DNA from: an uncultured Muribaculaceae bacterium
Lineage (GTDB): Bacteria > Bacteroidota > Bacteroidia > Bacteroidales > Muribaculaceae
Assembly (NCBI GenBank): GCA_947174275.1
Contig: CAMWIJ010000003.1
Location: 26,653-90,652, forward strand
Length of the DNA stretch: 64,000 nucleotides
Reading direction: 5' to 3'
This document shows, one piece after another, positions 47,393 through 54,102 of the stretch. The notes under the pieces are model-generated. The model worked only from the letters and a program-made list of their open reading frames with translations. It did not search any database and had not been told where the DNA came from. Position 1 is the first letter of the stretch. Every line of letters starts with the position of its first letter. The position numbers and the translations under genes were made by a program.

Positions 47393-48028
47393 ATGGATGA
47401 TAGAAAACTTACCGAAAAAGAGAGCCTCGAAGTGATAACTTCTATGATTGCTCGCACCAAGCAACGCTACATAGGCGATGGACGCATTATGTTAATGTGG
47501 GGCTATCTGACAGTAACCATTTCGACGCTTATTTGGATACTCGTCGGAATCACTCATAATCCGGTTTGGAACTGGCTATGGTTTCTAATCTGGATTATCG
47601 GAGGCACACTGACTCCAATAATGGACAAGAAACTGCAACGAGAAAAGGGCGTCAAAAACTATTCAGACGCAGTAACATCCCGAATATGGTCTACCGTTGG
47701 TGCCAGCGCAATTGTATCTACGGCTATCTGTCTTGCATTTTTGCTTGTCAGGGGTATTGATGCATGGTCAATGATGTTCGCGATAGCATTGATAGTCGTC
47801 CCTTTTGCTGAAATTGCATCAGGAATTGTCGTCAAGGAAACATCTCTGATAGTTGGTGGGGCGATAGGTCTGTCAGCCGGACTGTTCACGTTGGCTTGCA
47901 TTGCCGGCCATGTGGCGTTATATGTTTCTTGGTTTATGCCTTTTTTCATCGTCATATTCGTGGCCATGATGATAGTGCCGGGACATATTCTAAACAATAA
48001 AACACGAAAAGGAGCACTAAATAGCTGA
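47393..48028 (+). CDS. Six-helix membrane protein, first paralogue
   Basis: 211 residues. A short cytoplasmic head (MDDRKLTEKESLEVITSMIARTKQRYIGDGR) then six predicted helices. The head matches that of the next gene (KITPEEGMQVITQMIEASKQR), and helix spacing agrees, so the two are tandem paralogues. An earlier in-frame ATG (47243) lies before the promoter and is rejected. Function unknown; no transport or enzyme motif is seen. It shares a promoter and operators with the small regulator encoded two genes downstream. Confidence 0.8.
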   Translation: MDDRKLTEKESLEVITSMIARTKQRYIGDGRIMLMWGYLTVTISTLIWILVGITHNPVWNWLWFLIWIIGGTLTPIMDKKLQREKGVKNYSDAVTSRIWSTVGASAIVSTAICLAFLLVRGIDAWSMMFAIALIVVPFAEIASGIVVKETSLIVGGAIGLSAGLFTLACIAGHVALYVSWFMPFFIVIFVAMMIVPGHILNNKTRKGALNS

Positions 48029-48051
48029 ATCCACTTTTTTATCAGTATATT

Positions 48052-48066
48052 GTTTATATTATAAAC
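48052..48066 (+). promoter_or_regulatory. Third operator-like palindrome
   Basis: GTTTATATTATAAAC, identical to the copy at 47268-47282. It lies in the 66-bp gap between the two paralogues, 28 bp before the second start, with CATTTTG nearby as a weak -7 candidate. Confidence 0.7.
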
Positions 48067-48094
48067 CATTTTGTCTAATCAGAATAAACAAAAA

Positions 48095-48736
48095 ATGGAA
48101 GAGAAAAAAATTACTCCGGAGGAGGGAATGCAGGTAATCACTCAGATGATAGAAGCCTCCAAACAGCGCATGTCAATGCCCAACCTGCGAATATCAATCA
48201 TTTGGGCCACGCTTGCAATAGTTACCGGATTTATAGTAATAGCTCTAAACAAAGTCGAAAACCTTCCCTGGGTCAGTCTTGCCTGGTTTGCAATTCCTGG
48301 TGTCGGTTTACCGATGCATATCAATCTTGCCAATAAATTTGATAATGGGAAAGTTGTCAAAACTACGATAGATAACATAAATGAAGGCATATGGAAAGCA
48401 TTGGGGTATATCGCGATAGGGGTAACCGTTATATGTTGTCTGATGCCGTTGGACGGTTATTCAAAAACCTGGATGTTAATGGTGTTTTACGATCTTGTTG
48501 TTGTCGGATTTGCAACGGCAATACAAGGGATTGTCATTAAACAAAAGTATTATATTGCAGGAGGTGGATTTTCGGTAATATGGGGATTTGCTATTGTAGC
48601 ACTAATAATATGCGATATACCTGTAAGTATTGATTATATTATGGTTTTCTATATTCAAGCATTTCTTGTGATGTTTATTGTGCCGGCGGCTATAATCAGA
48701 AACAAATTAAATTCCAGACAAAAATGCAAGAACTGA
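48095..48736 (+). CDS. Six-helix membrane protein, second paralogue
   Basis: 213 residues. Head MEEKKITPEEGMQVITQMIEASKQR, then six predicted helices ending with FLVMFIVPAAIIRNKLNSRQKCKN. Same plan as the preceding gene, with modest identity confined to the head and some helix ends. A TTG start at 48071 is in frame but lies in the region next to the operator; ATG 48095 gives the head shared with the paralogue. It overlaps the regulator gene by 13 bp. Function unknown. Confidence 0.8.
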   Translation: MEEKKITPEEGMQVITQMIEASKQRMSMPNLRISIIWATLAIVTGFIVIALNKVENLPWVSLAWFAIPGVGLPMHINLANKFDNGKVVKTTIDNINEGIWKALGYIAIGVTVICCLMPLDGYSKTWMLMVFYDLVVVGFATAIQGIVIKQKYYIAGGGFSVIWGFAIVALIICDIPVSIDYIMVFYIQAFLVMFIVPAAIIRNKLNSRQKCKN

Positions 48737-49005
48737 ATCCATTGCTGCACTCACAGTTGAGACTGGCGGTAATGTCGATACTGATGAATGTTGAGGAGGC
48801 TGATTTTGTCTATCTTAAAGAGAAAACCGAATCGACCGCCGGCAATCTCAGTGTGCAGCTCGATAAACTGGCTTCAGCAGGATATATAAATATCGAAAAA
48901 GATATGTCGGGAAAACGCCCGCGCACAATATGCTCGGTCAGTGACATCGGACGCAACGCTTTTATTGAATATGTCGAAGCGCTGAAAAGCTATATCAATA
49001 TCTGA
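48724..49005 (+). CDS. Small winged-helix transcriptional regulator
   Basis: 93 residues, HTH_34-type (winged helix, MarR/ArsR-like fold): PLLHSQLRLAVMSILMNVEEADFVYLKEKTESTAGNLSVQLDKLASAGYINIEKD then SGKRPRTICSVSDIGRNAFIEYV. No effector domain, so it probably acts as a dimer on short palindromes. Translational overlap with the second membrane protein and three identical or near-identical palindromes upstream suggest autoregulation (inference). Similar regulator-membrane pairs occur in other Bacteroidetes as I recall. Confidence 0.85.
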   Translation: MQELNPLLHSQLRLAVMSILMNVEEADFVYLKEKTESTAGNLSVQLDKLASAGYINIEKDMSGKRPRTICSVSDIGRNAFIEYVEALKSYINI

Positions 49006-49010
49006 AACAG

Positions 49011-49057
49011 AGAGCCGGAGGCTCGGAGGTTGTGATTGACCCCGAGTCTCCGGCTCT
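49011..49057. terminator. Bidirectional terminator
   Basis: AGAGCCGGAGGCTCGG / CCGAGTCTCCGGCTCT, 16-bp stem with one mismatch, between convergent operons. Confidence 0.75.
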
Positions 49058-49075
49058 GCGATATCTGAAGTTGGC

Positions 49076-49468
49076 CTACATGGCAGTGCGGGTTGATTTC
49101 TTTGTGGCAATCATTGTGATGTCGTAGGCCGTATAGGTGAGAATGCCCGTGACGATGCAGATGAGAGTCCAGATATAGAAGCTGCCATAGTCGGCTATGT
49201 GTGCGGCCGCGGCAGTGCCTGCCTCTGCCAGGTTGCCGATGGTTTCGAGCAGCAGCGGATAACAAAGCGTGCATATAATGCCGGCTACGAATCCGGTCAG
49301 CGCTGCGACTGCGACAGCCAGCCGGTTACGCTTGCGCATTTCTCCGACTTTGCCTTTTACCAGTTCGACAGCCCGGAGGTTTCGTTCGAACCGCTCCATA
49401 AACAGTGCGTCGGAAGTCAGCTCGGGCTCATAATTCCCGAAGAGAGATGATATTTTGTCCTTTTCCAT
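49076..49468 (-). CDS. Small membrane protein of an ECF sigma cassette (possible anti-sigma)
   Basis: 130 residues. Cytoplasmic N-terminus of about 48 residues (KISSLFGNYEPELTSDALFMERFERNLRAVELVKGKV), then two helices (AVAVAALTGFVAGIICTLCYPLLL and YIWTLICIVTGILTYTAYDIT). Located 55 bp after the sigma gene. The cytoplasmic head and position fit an anti-sigma factor, but no ZAS or FecR motif is seen, so this is inference. Confidence 0.7.
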   Translation of the reverse strand: MEKDKISSLFGNYEPELTSDALFMERFERNLRAVELVKGKVGEMRKRNRLAVAVAALTGFVAGIICTLCYPLLLETIGNLAEAGTAAAAHIADYGSFYIWTLICIVTGILTYTAYDITMIATKKSTRTAM

Positions 49469-49523
49469 GATTTACTCTTTTAAAAAAACAGTGAGTGTTT
49501 GGATTAATTTGAAGTTTTTACTT

Positions 49524-50012
49524 TCAGTCAATACGGTTTAAATTCAAACACTCTCTAAGGTGGGCGCGTCCCCTTGATAGCTGCTGACGCACAGCTTCCG
49601 ATGATGAGCCTGTTATGTCGGCAATCTCGTTGATGGCATATCCCTGCATATAATGCAGCAATATGGCCGAACGCTCTTTTTCGGTCAACCGGTCGAGAGC
49701 GGCATACAGTTCCTGATATTCAAACGCTTTGTCGGAGCGGTCGTCGCTGTCGAGGCCGGCCGCTTCGGTTATCGGTTCTGACCGGCGGTAGCTACGTTTG
49801 CAGCTGACAAAGGTGTTGTAGGCTATACGGTATATCCACGCCGAAAATTTGGCACCTTCCCGGAAACTGTCGCATGAGATGTAAGCCTTGACAAAAGTGT
49901 CCTGGGCAAGGTCATCGGCCAGAGCGGTATCCCCACAACAGAGGGCAGTCAGAAAGCGGCGCACCGCTCTCTGATTTGCCTCTACATATTCGATGAATTG
50001 CTGCCTGGTCAT
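49524..50012 (-). CDS. ECF-type RNA polymerase sigma factor
   Basis: 162 residues. Region 2 (FLTALCCGDTALADDLAQDTFVKAYISCDSFREGAKFSAWIYRIAYNTFVSCKR) and region 4 (LTEKERSAILLHYMQGYAINEIADITGSSSEAVRQQLSRGRAHLRE). Middle gene of a three-gene set, 11 bp after a DUF6249 gene and 55 bp before a small membrane protein. No TAnnTTTG promoter was found upstream of the set, which would fit self-directed transcription. Confidence 0.92.
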   Translation of the reverse strand: MTRQQFIEYVEANQRAVRRFLTALCCGDTALADDLAQDTFVKAYISCDSFREGAKFSAWIYRIAYNTFVSCKRSYRRSEPITEAAGLDSDDRSDKAFEYQELYAALDRLTEKERSAILLHYMQGYAINEIADITGSSSEAVRQQLSRGRAHLRECLNLNRID

Positions 50013-50023
50013 CGATCACGCTG

Positions 50024-50443
50024 TTAATCTTCGTTGCTTTTCGCATTACGTGTCACGAAGTAAACCACCAGATAGGCTATGCCTATGGCAAGGAATATGC
50101 CGGAAAACATCATCGAACTGTAGCGGAGATGGATTTCGGGCAGAGAGTATGATTTTATAGCGATGCATATTGCCATTGCGATGCCGATAAAGGTGAATAT
50201 GCAGCCTCGGAGCAGACGGAGATGAAGCAGCTGTTCGGGCGTTTTGCCGCGTTTGCTCAGAGCATTGACGAGTTTGTCAGTGTCGACTGTTGAATTGTTT
50301 TCAATTGCCTTGATGATGATTTCGGCGTTTTTGTTGTCTTTGTTGCTGGCAGCGCGAAACACAATCCACACGATGAGAACGGGGAGAACGACTGCGACTG
50401 CGATTGGAACGAGAGCTTGTACGAGTTCAAACATGACTTTCAA
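50024..50443 (-). CDS. DUF6249-type membrane protein
   Basis: 139 residues. N-terminal helix (LVPIAVAVVLPVLIVWIVF), cytoplasmic segment with KNAEIIIKAIENNSTVDTDKLVNAL, then two further helices. The pattern (helix, IIKAIENG-like head, helix pair) is that of DUF6249 proteins often paired with sigma factors in Bacteroidetes. Function unknown. First gene of the set. Confidence 0.75.
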   Translation of the reverse strand: MKVMFELVQALVPIAVAVVLPVLIVWIVFRAASNKDNKNAEIIIKAIENNSTVDTDKLVNALSKRGKTPEQLLHLRLLRGCIFTFIGIAMAICIAIKSYSLPEIHLRYSSMMFSGIFLAIGIAYLVVYFVTRNAKSNED

Positions 50444-50571
50444 TTTTTATGGTTGTTTTTATATGATTTCGGAGTGTCCGTAAGAGATATCTCGACTATA
50501 TTACGCACTGCCGCTATGAAATGTGACATCGCTATGGTGAAAATGTGATTTTTGTGTGTAGGGGGTAGGGG

Positions 50572-50783
50572 CGGGGGCGTCTCGCCCCCGTGGATAATTT
50601 CCGGCTTTGTCTTGAGGGGTTGCTGCACTTCATATTGTAGGGACGCACGGCTCGTGCGTCCGAGGTTAACAGTTGGTTATCAGGTTGTTGACGGACGCAC
50701 GAGCCGTGCGTCCCTACTTTTTTGAGGCATTTTCCCGAGTTATGCAATAGTCTCTGCTCCATCCTCGGGGGCGAGACGCCCCG
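50572..50783. repeat. REPIN/MITE-like element copy B nested in a second palindrome pair
   Basis: Inner element 50592-50749 is homologous to copy A at 6940-7098 in the opposite orientation, with two GGACGCACG / CGTGCGTCC hairpin arms (50641-50661 and 50693-50713), each complementary to the other. It is flanked by a further inverted pair of GC-rich hairpins, CGGGGGCGTCTCGCCCCCG (50572-50590) and its near-complement (50766-50783). It fills the gap between the sigma cassette and tRNA-Thr. Confidence 0.75.
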
Positions 50784-50916
50784 TCCCTGCTCCGCCTTCA
50801 TCCGGTACCATTGTTTATGACGCTTCAATCGTGGTTTGTTGTTGATTCTATTGCTATGGATATAAAAAAAACAGCCGGAGACGATGCTCTGGCTGTTTTC
50901 TGTAGCTTGCTGTTTG

Positions 50917-50989
50917 AGCCGCGACCGGGACTCGAACCCGGGACCTTTTCGTTACGAATGAAATGCTCTACCAACTGAGCTATTGCGGC
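50917..50989 (-). tRNA. tRNA-Thr (anticodon CGT)
   Basis: Cloverleaf on the minus strand with D arm GCTC / GAGC, anticodon loop TTCGTAA (CGT, reads ACG), T arm CCGGG / CCCGG with loop TTCGAGT, and discriminator T. No CCA is encoded. Two stems carry A.C mismatches: position 6-67 in the acceptor stem and 31-39 in the anticodon stem. Confidence 0.9.
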
Positions 50990-51050
50990 TTGATTGTCTG
51001 TTTTGCCGAAGAGTGAAGCCTTGCTCCGGTCTCTGGGGCTTTTGCGATTG

Positions 51051-51058
51051 CAAAGATA
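51051..51058 (-). promoter_or_regulatory. -7 element of tRNA-Thr
   Basis: TATCTTTG on the minus strand, 62 bp before the tRNA 5' end; -33 box not clear. Confidence 0.5.
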
Positions 51059-51143
51059 GTCGTTTTGATTAAAATATGGAAATATTAATGCATTTTTTTG
51101 TGGCGTGCATTAAATATTTCCATATATTTTTTCGGTATACTGT

Positions 51144-52532
51144 TTATTCGACCGACTGGTTGGTGAATGTAAGCTCAATCTTTGCCTCATCGAGGAGCAG
51201 GGCTGCCATTGCGGGCTGCTGCACGTAAGGCACGATTGCTTTGACGTAAACCTTGTTTGTGCCGGTGTAGGGGTCATAGACCGTCTCGGCATCAACGGTT
51301 ACGGGTGTTAGGATAAATGTGAAGTCATCGGCTGTGAGCGGCTCTTCGCGCTGGAGCGCGTCGAGAAGATAGTCGCGAAGCGATGAGAAATCGTAGGTGT
51401 CAGTCGCGTCTGAGAATGTTGCGTAGAACGATGTCACACCATCGGTGACTTTTCCTTCCTCGAAAAATTTCTCTTTGTCTTTTTTCAGAACCATTAGCAG
51501 TTGCGACGGCGGACGGATGCCGTAGGTGTTGGATATGTTGGTGGCAGGAATTGACATCGTCAGGTTGTTGATGACAGAGAGTCGTCCGGCCTTTTCGCGG
51601 TAGCTGTCGATGATGTCAAGGAGCGGGAATGTCATTTCCACTTCAAGTCCGGCGGGAGCCACTATCAGCGGTTTGCCTTCGGCAACCATGTCGTTGAGCT
51701 GCGGCGCGATGCTGTAGTCTATGTTGTTGTTGGAGAGGACTTCGGGAGTGGCCGAGTAGAAACTGCCTACATAGTTGTAGGTGGTGTCGCGTCCTGCGGA
51801 GTTTACGGTGTCATAGTGATAGTACAGTTGAAGGAGTGTGGCGCCAATCTGGGTGACACGTCCTGAGCCGTAGCTGTTGCGCACGTATATGCCGGGAAAG
51901 TATTGCGCGAATACTTCAGGATTGTTATATGCGGCGGGGTCTGACTGATAGAGGTCGTAGAGCTCTATGCCGAGATCCAGGGGCAGGTCGACATATATGT
52001 CGCGGTGGTCGAGCTTTTTGAGCGAATCGGAAAGCTCGAGATTGCTGGTGGCGTAGACTGTCGATCCTATCGGATTTGACGGGTCGTAATAGTCCTGAGG
52101 GTCGAAGTCGGAGAAAATAGGGGCTTTGAGGCCTTTGTTGAGTCTGTAGACTTCGAGTCCCATGGGCATGATGGAGTCGCCGACGAAGTTGCCGGGGGCA
52201 TACATCAGTTTAAGTTTGACAGAGTCGATGGCCGAGGCTGAGGTCAGCGTTGTGTCAAGGCGTGACACCGGCATGAACTGGGTTACGAAGTCGGAGGCGA
52301 AGTTGCCGTAGTTGTCGGCATCGATTGAGCCGAGCAGGAGCATTGCCGTGCGCGACTGCACTTTCTCGTTTTCGACCGAATGTCCCGAAAGCGAGAAGTC
52401 GCTTTCGATGATGATATTGTTCTCTGACTGAATGAGAGATGATCCGATGCCGTCTGTTGTATCGTCGCAGCCTATTATAGCGGCAGAGGCGATTAATGAT
52501 GCGGCTATGACGGGAAATGTTTTAAATCTCAT
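51144..52532 (-). CDS. DUF4270 lipoprotein
   Basis: 462 residues. Signal peptide with lipobox (AAIIGC, Cys22), then DDTTDGIGSSLIQSENNIIIESDFSLSGHSV and beta-rich repeats typical of DUF4270, a Bacteroidetes surface or periplasmic lipoprotein family of unknown function. Its ATG overlaps the stop codon of the next gene upstream by 4 bp (ATGA), so translation is coupled to the starch-synthase-like protein. Confidence 0.9.
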   Translation of the reverse strand: MRFKTFPVIAASLIASAAIIGCDDTTDGIGSSLIQSENNIIIESDFSLSGHSVENEKVQSRTAMLLLGSIDADNYGNFASDFVTQFMPVSRLDTTLTSASAIDSVKLKLMYAPGNFVGDSIMPMGLEVYRLNKGLKAPIFSDFDPQDYYDPSNPIGSTVYATSNLELSDSLKKLDHRDIYVDLPLDLGIELYDLYQSDPAAYNNPEVFAQYFPGIYVRNSYGSGRVTQIGATLLQLYYHYDTVNSAGRDTTYNYVGSFYSATPEVLSNNNIDYSIAPQLNDMVAEGKPLIVAPAGLEVEMTFPLLDIIDSYREKAGRLSVINNLTMSIPATNISNTYGIRPPSQLLMVLKKDKEKFFEEGKVTDGVTSFYATFSDATDTYDFSSLRDYLLDALQREEPLTADDFTFILTPVTVDAETVYDPYTGTNKVYVKAIVPYVQQPAMAALLLDEAKIELTFTNQSVE

Positions 52533-53335
52533 AAGTTGTTGTAAAAGTCGAGATAATTCTGTGCGAGGTTCTCCTCTTCCTGATAGGGAAGGAACGGAAT
52601 GCCGAGGCTTTCGGCATATTCGACGAGTTGCGGGTCGACGTCGGGCATGAGCTGTGCTATACCGTCGGCATAGCGCATGGCGAGACGGTTGAGCGCGAGG
52701 TAGTCGACTGGTCCGTCGGCAATCTCCTTGAGATCTTCTTTGCTGAAGCCGTCCATAAGCAGTTTGTCGAGGAAACGAGGATCGAGTGTGCCTTCGAATT
52801 TGTCATTGACAAGCGAGTAGACTATCTTTGACGAGCGGAATGACGGGTCGCTCTCGTATATTTTTTTCAGATAGAGCGGCGCCAAAGCGGTGATCCATCC
52901 TACATTCTGTATTACGGCTGGCTCCCAGCGGAGTTTCTTGACTGTCTCGATCACGCCTCTTACATAAAACATTATGCGCTCGTCGTTGTCTTCCGGAGTC
53001 TGGCGTATCTCGATATCTTTTACGGCATGATGCTGGAAGTAGTCATCGTTGTCGATGAAGTAGACCTGCATGCGCGAGGGCTGCAGTGTGGCGACTTTGA
53101 TGATGAGCTGATGATCGGTGTCGTCGATGATGATGTTCATGCCCGAGAGACGTATCACTTCGTGAAGCTGATTGCGGCGTTCGTTGATGTTGCCGTATTT
53201 TGGCATGAATGATCTTACTTCGTAGCCTTTTTCAAGTATAGCCTGCGGGAGAATGCGAGAGATATCGGCCAATGGCGACTGTGGTAGATAGGGAGAGATT
53301 TCTTGAGCTATATACAATATTTTATTGTTGTCCAT
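52529..53335 (-). CDS. Starch/glycogen synthase-like N-terminal domain protein
   Basis: 268 residues, matching only the N-terminal Rossmann domain of GlgA-type GT5 synthases (ILYIAQEISPYLP...ILPQAILEKGYEVRSFMPKYGNINERR...DDYFQ). The C-terminal donor-binding half is absent. The KTGGL donor-binding loop of true synthases is replaced by PQSPL after PYL, so the catalytic Lys is lost. Annotated as glycogen synthase in relatives, but it is unlikely to be catalytic alone. Coupled with the DUF4270 lipoprotein by a 4-bp overlap. Confidence 0.82.
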   Translation of the reverse strand: MDNNKILYIAQEISPYLPQSPLADISRILPQAILEKGYEVRSFMPKYGNINERRNQLHEVIRLSGMNIIIDDTDHQLIIKVATLQPSRMQVYFIDNDDYFQHHAVKDIEIRQTPEDNDERIMFYVRGVIETVKKLRWEPAVIQNVGWITALAPLYLKKIYESDPSFRSSKIVYSLVNDKFEGTLDPRFLDKLLMDGFSKEDLKEIADGPVDYLALNRLAMRYADGIAQLMPDVDPQLVEYAESLGIPFLPYQEEENLAQNYLDFYNNL

Positions 53336-53380
53336 CTATGTAAGAGGTTGATGAATTTTTAAAATAAAAAAATTTCAATG

Positions 53381-53388
53381 CAAATTTA
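53381..53388 (-). promoter_or_regulatory. -7 element of the synthase-like gene
   Basis: TAAATTTG on the minus strand, 45 bp before the ATG. Confidence 0.5.
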
Positions 53389-53537
53389 CTATTTTTTTTT
53401 GATATATCGGCAGATATGGTGCGTGTTTATGTGATGTTTTATTTAAAAATAGCTAAATAAAGCGCGGAACTCTTAAAAATTGAGGAAATGGGGAAGTTTA
53501 TCCGTGGGGCAGACGTATATTATATTCGGAAATTTCG

Positions 53538-53545
53538 TAATTTTG
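53538..53545 (+). promoter_or_regulatory. -7 element of the dsbD-topB operon
   Basis: TAATTTTG, 30 bp before the first gene; -33 not clear. Confidence 0.55.
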
Positions 53546-53575
53546 CGCATTAAAATATGAAACTAATCAAAAGAC

Positions 53576-54061
53576 ATGAAACAAATCATAGCAATTTTTA
53601 TCGCGATTATCGCGTGCGTGGCATCAAACGCGCAGATGAAAGGTTTTGGCGGCGCTCCGTCGGCTGCTGTCTGGAGCTCACGGGTGGAGATGACCGGCAG
53701 CAAGACCGGCAAGGTGATACTGACGCTTACTCCGTCGAAAGGATGGCATATATATGGATTTGAGGTCGGCGAAGGCGGCCCGCGTGCGATGAACGCCGAT
53801 TTCAGCAAGTCGGCCGGCATAAAATTCAAGGGCGAGATTAAGCCTTCGGTGGCTCCCGTAAAGACTCACGACGATATTTTCGGCATTGATGTGACCTATT
53901 GGGGCAGCAAAGTCGAACTTATACGCGATTTTGAGGTAGCCGATCCGGCAAACGCTAAAATTGTCGGTACGGTAAGTTATCAGGCATGCAATGGCGAGAC
54001 ATGCAACGCTCCGCAAAAATATAATTTCAATCTGACGATACCGGCCGGGAAAAACAAATAA
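53576..54061 (+). CDS. Stand-alone DsbD N-terminal-domain protein
   Basis: 161 residues. Signal peptide (MKQIIAIFIAIIACVASNAQ), then a beta-sandwich like the nDsbD domain (PSKGWHIYGFEVGEGGPRAM...VTYWGSKVELIRDFEV) with a Cys pair in YQACNGETCNAP at the redox position. Periplasmic. It precedes full-length DsbD by 41 bp, whose own N-terminal domain has the same fold and Cys pair, so it may be a second electron acceptor for the transmembrane part. Confidence 0.85.
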   Translation: MKQIIAIFIAIIACVASNAQMKGFGGAPSAAVWSSRVEMTGSKTGKVILTLTPSKGWHIYGFEVGEGGPRAMNADFSKSAGIKFKGEIKPSVAPVKTHDDIFGIDVTYWGSKVELIRDFEVADPANAKIVGTVSYQACNGETCNAPQKYNFNLTIPAGKNK

Positions 54062-54102
54062 AGGTCACACTGAATTTTCACTGATAAATTTTAACCTTCA
54101 AC

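Noticed and set aside
53557..53763. Alternative short frame overlapping the start of the stand-alone nDsbD gene
   Set aside because: It lacks the signal peptide and the Cys motif found in the 53576 frame.
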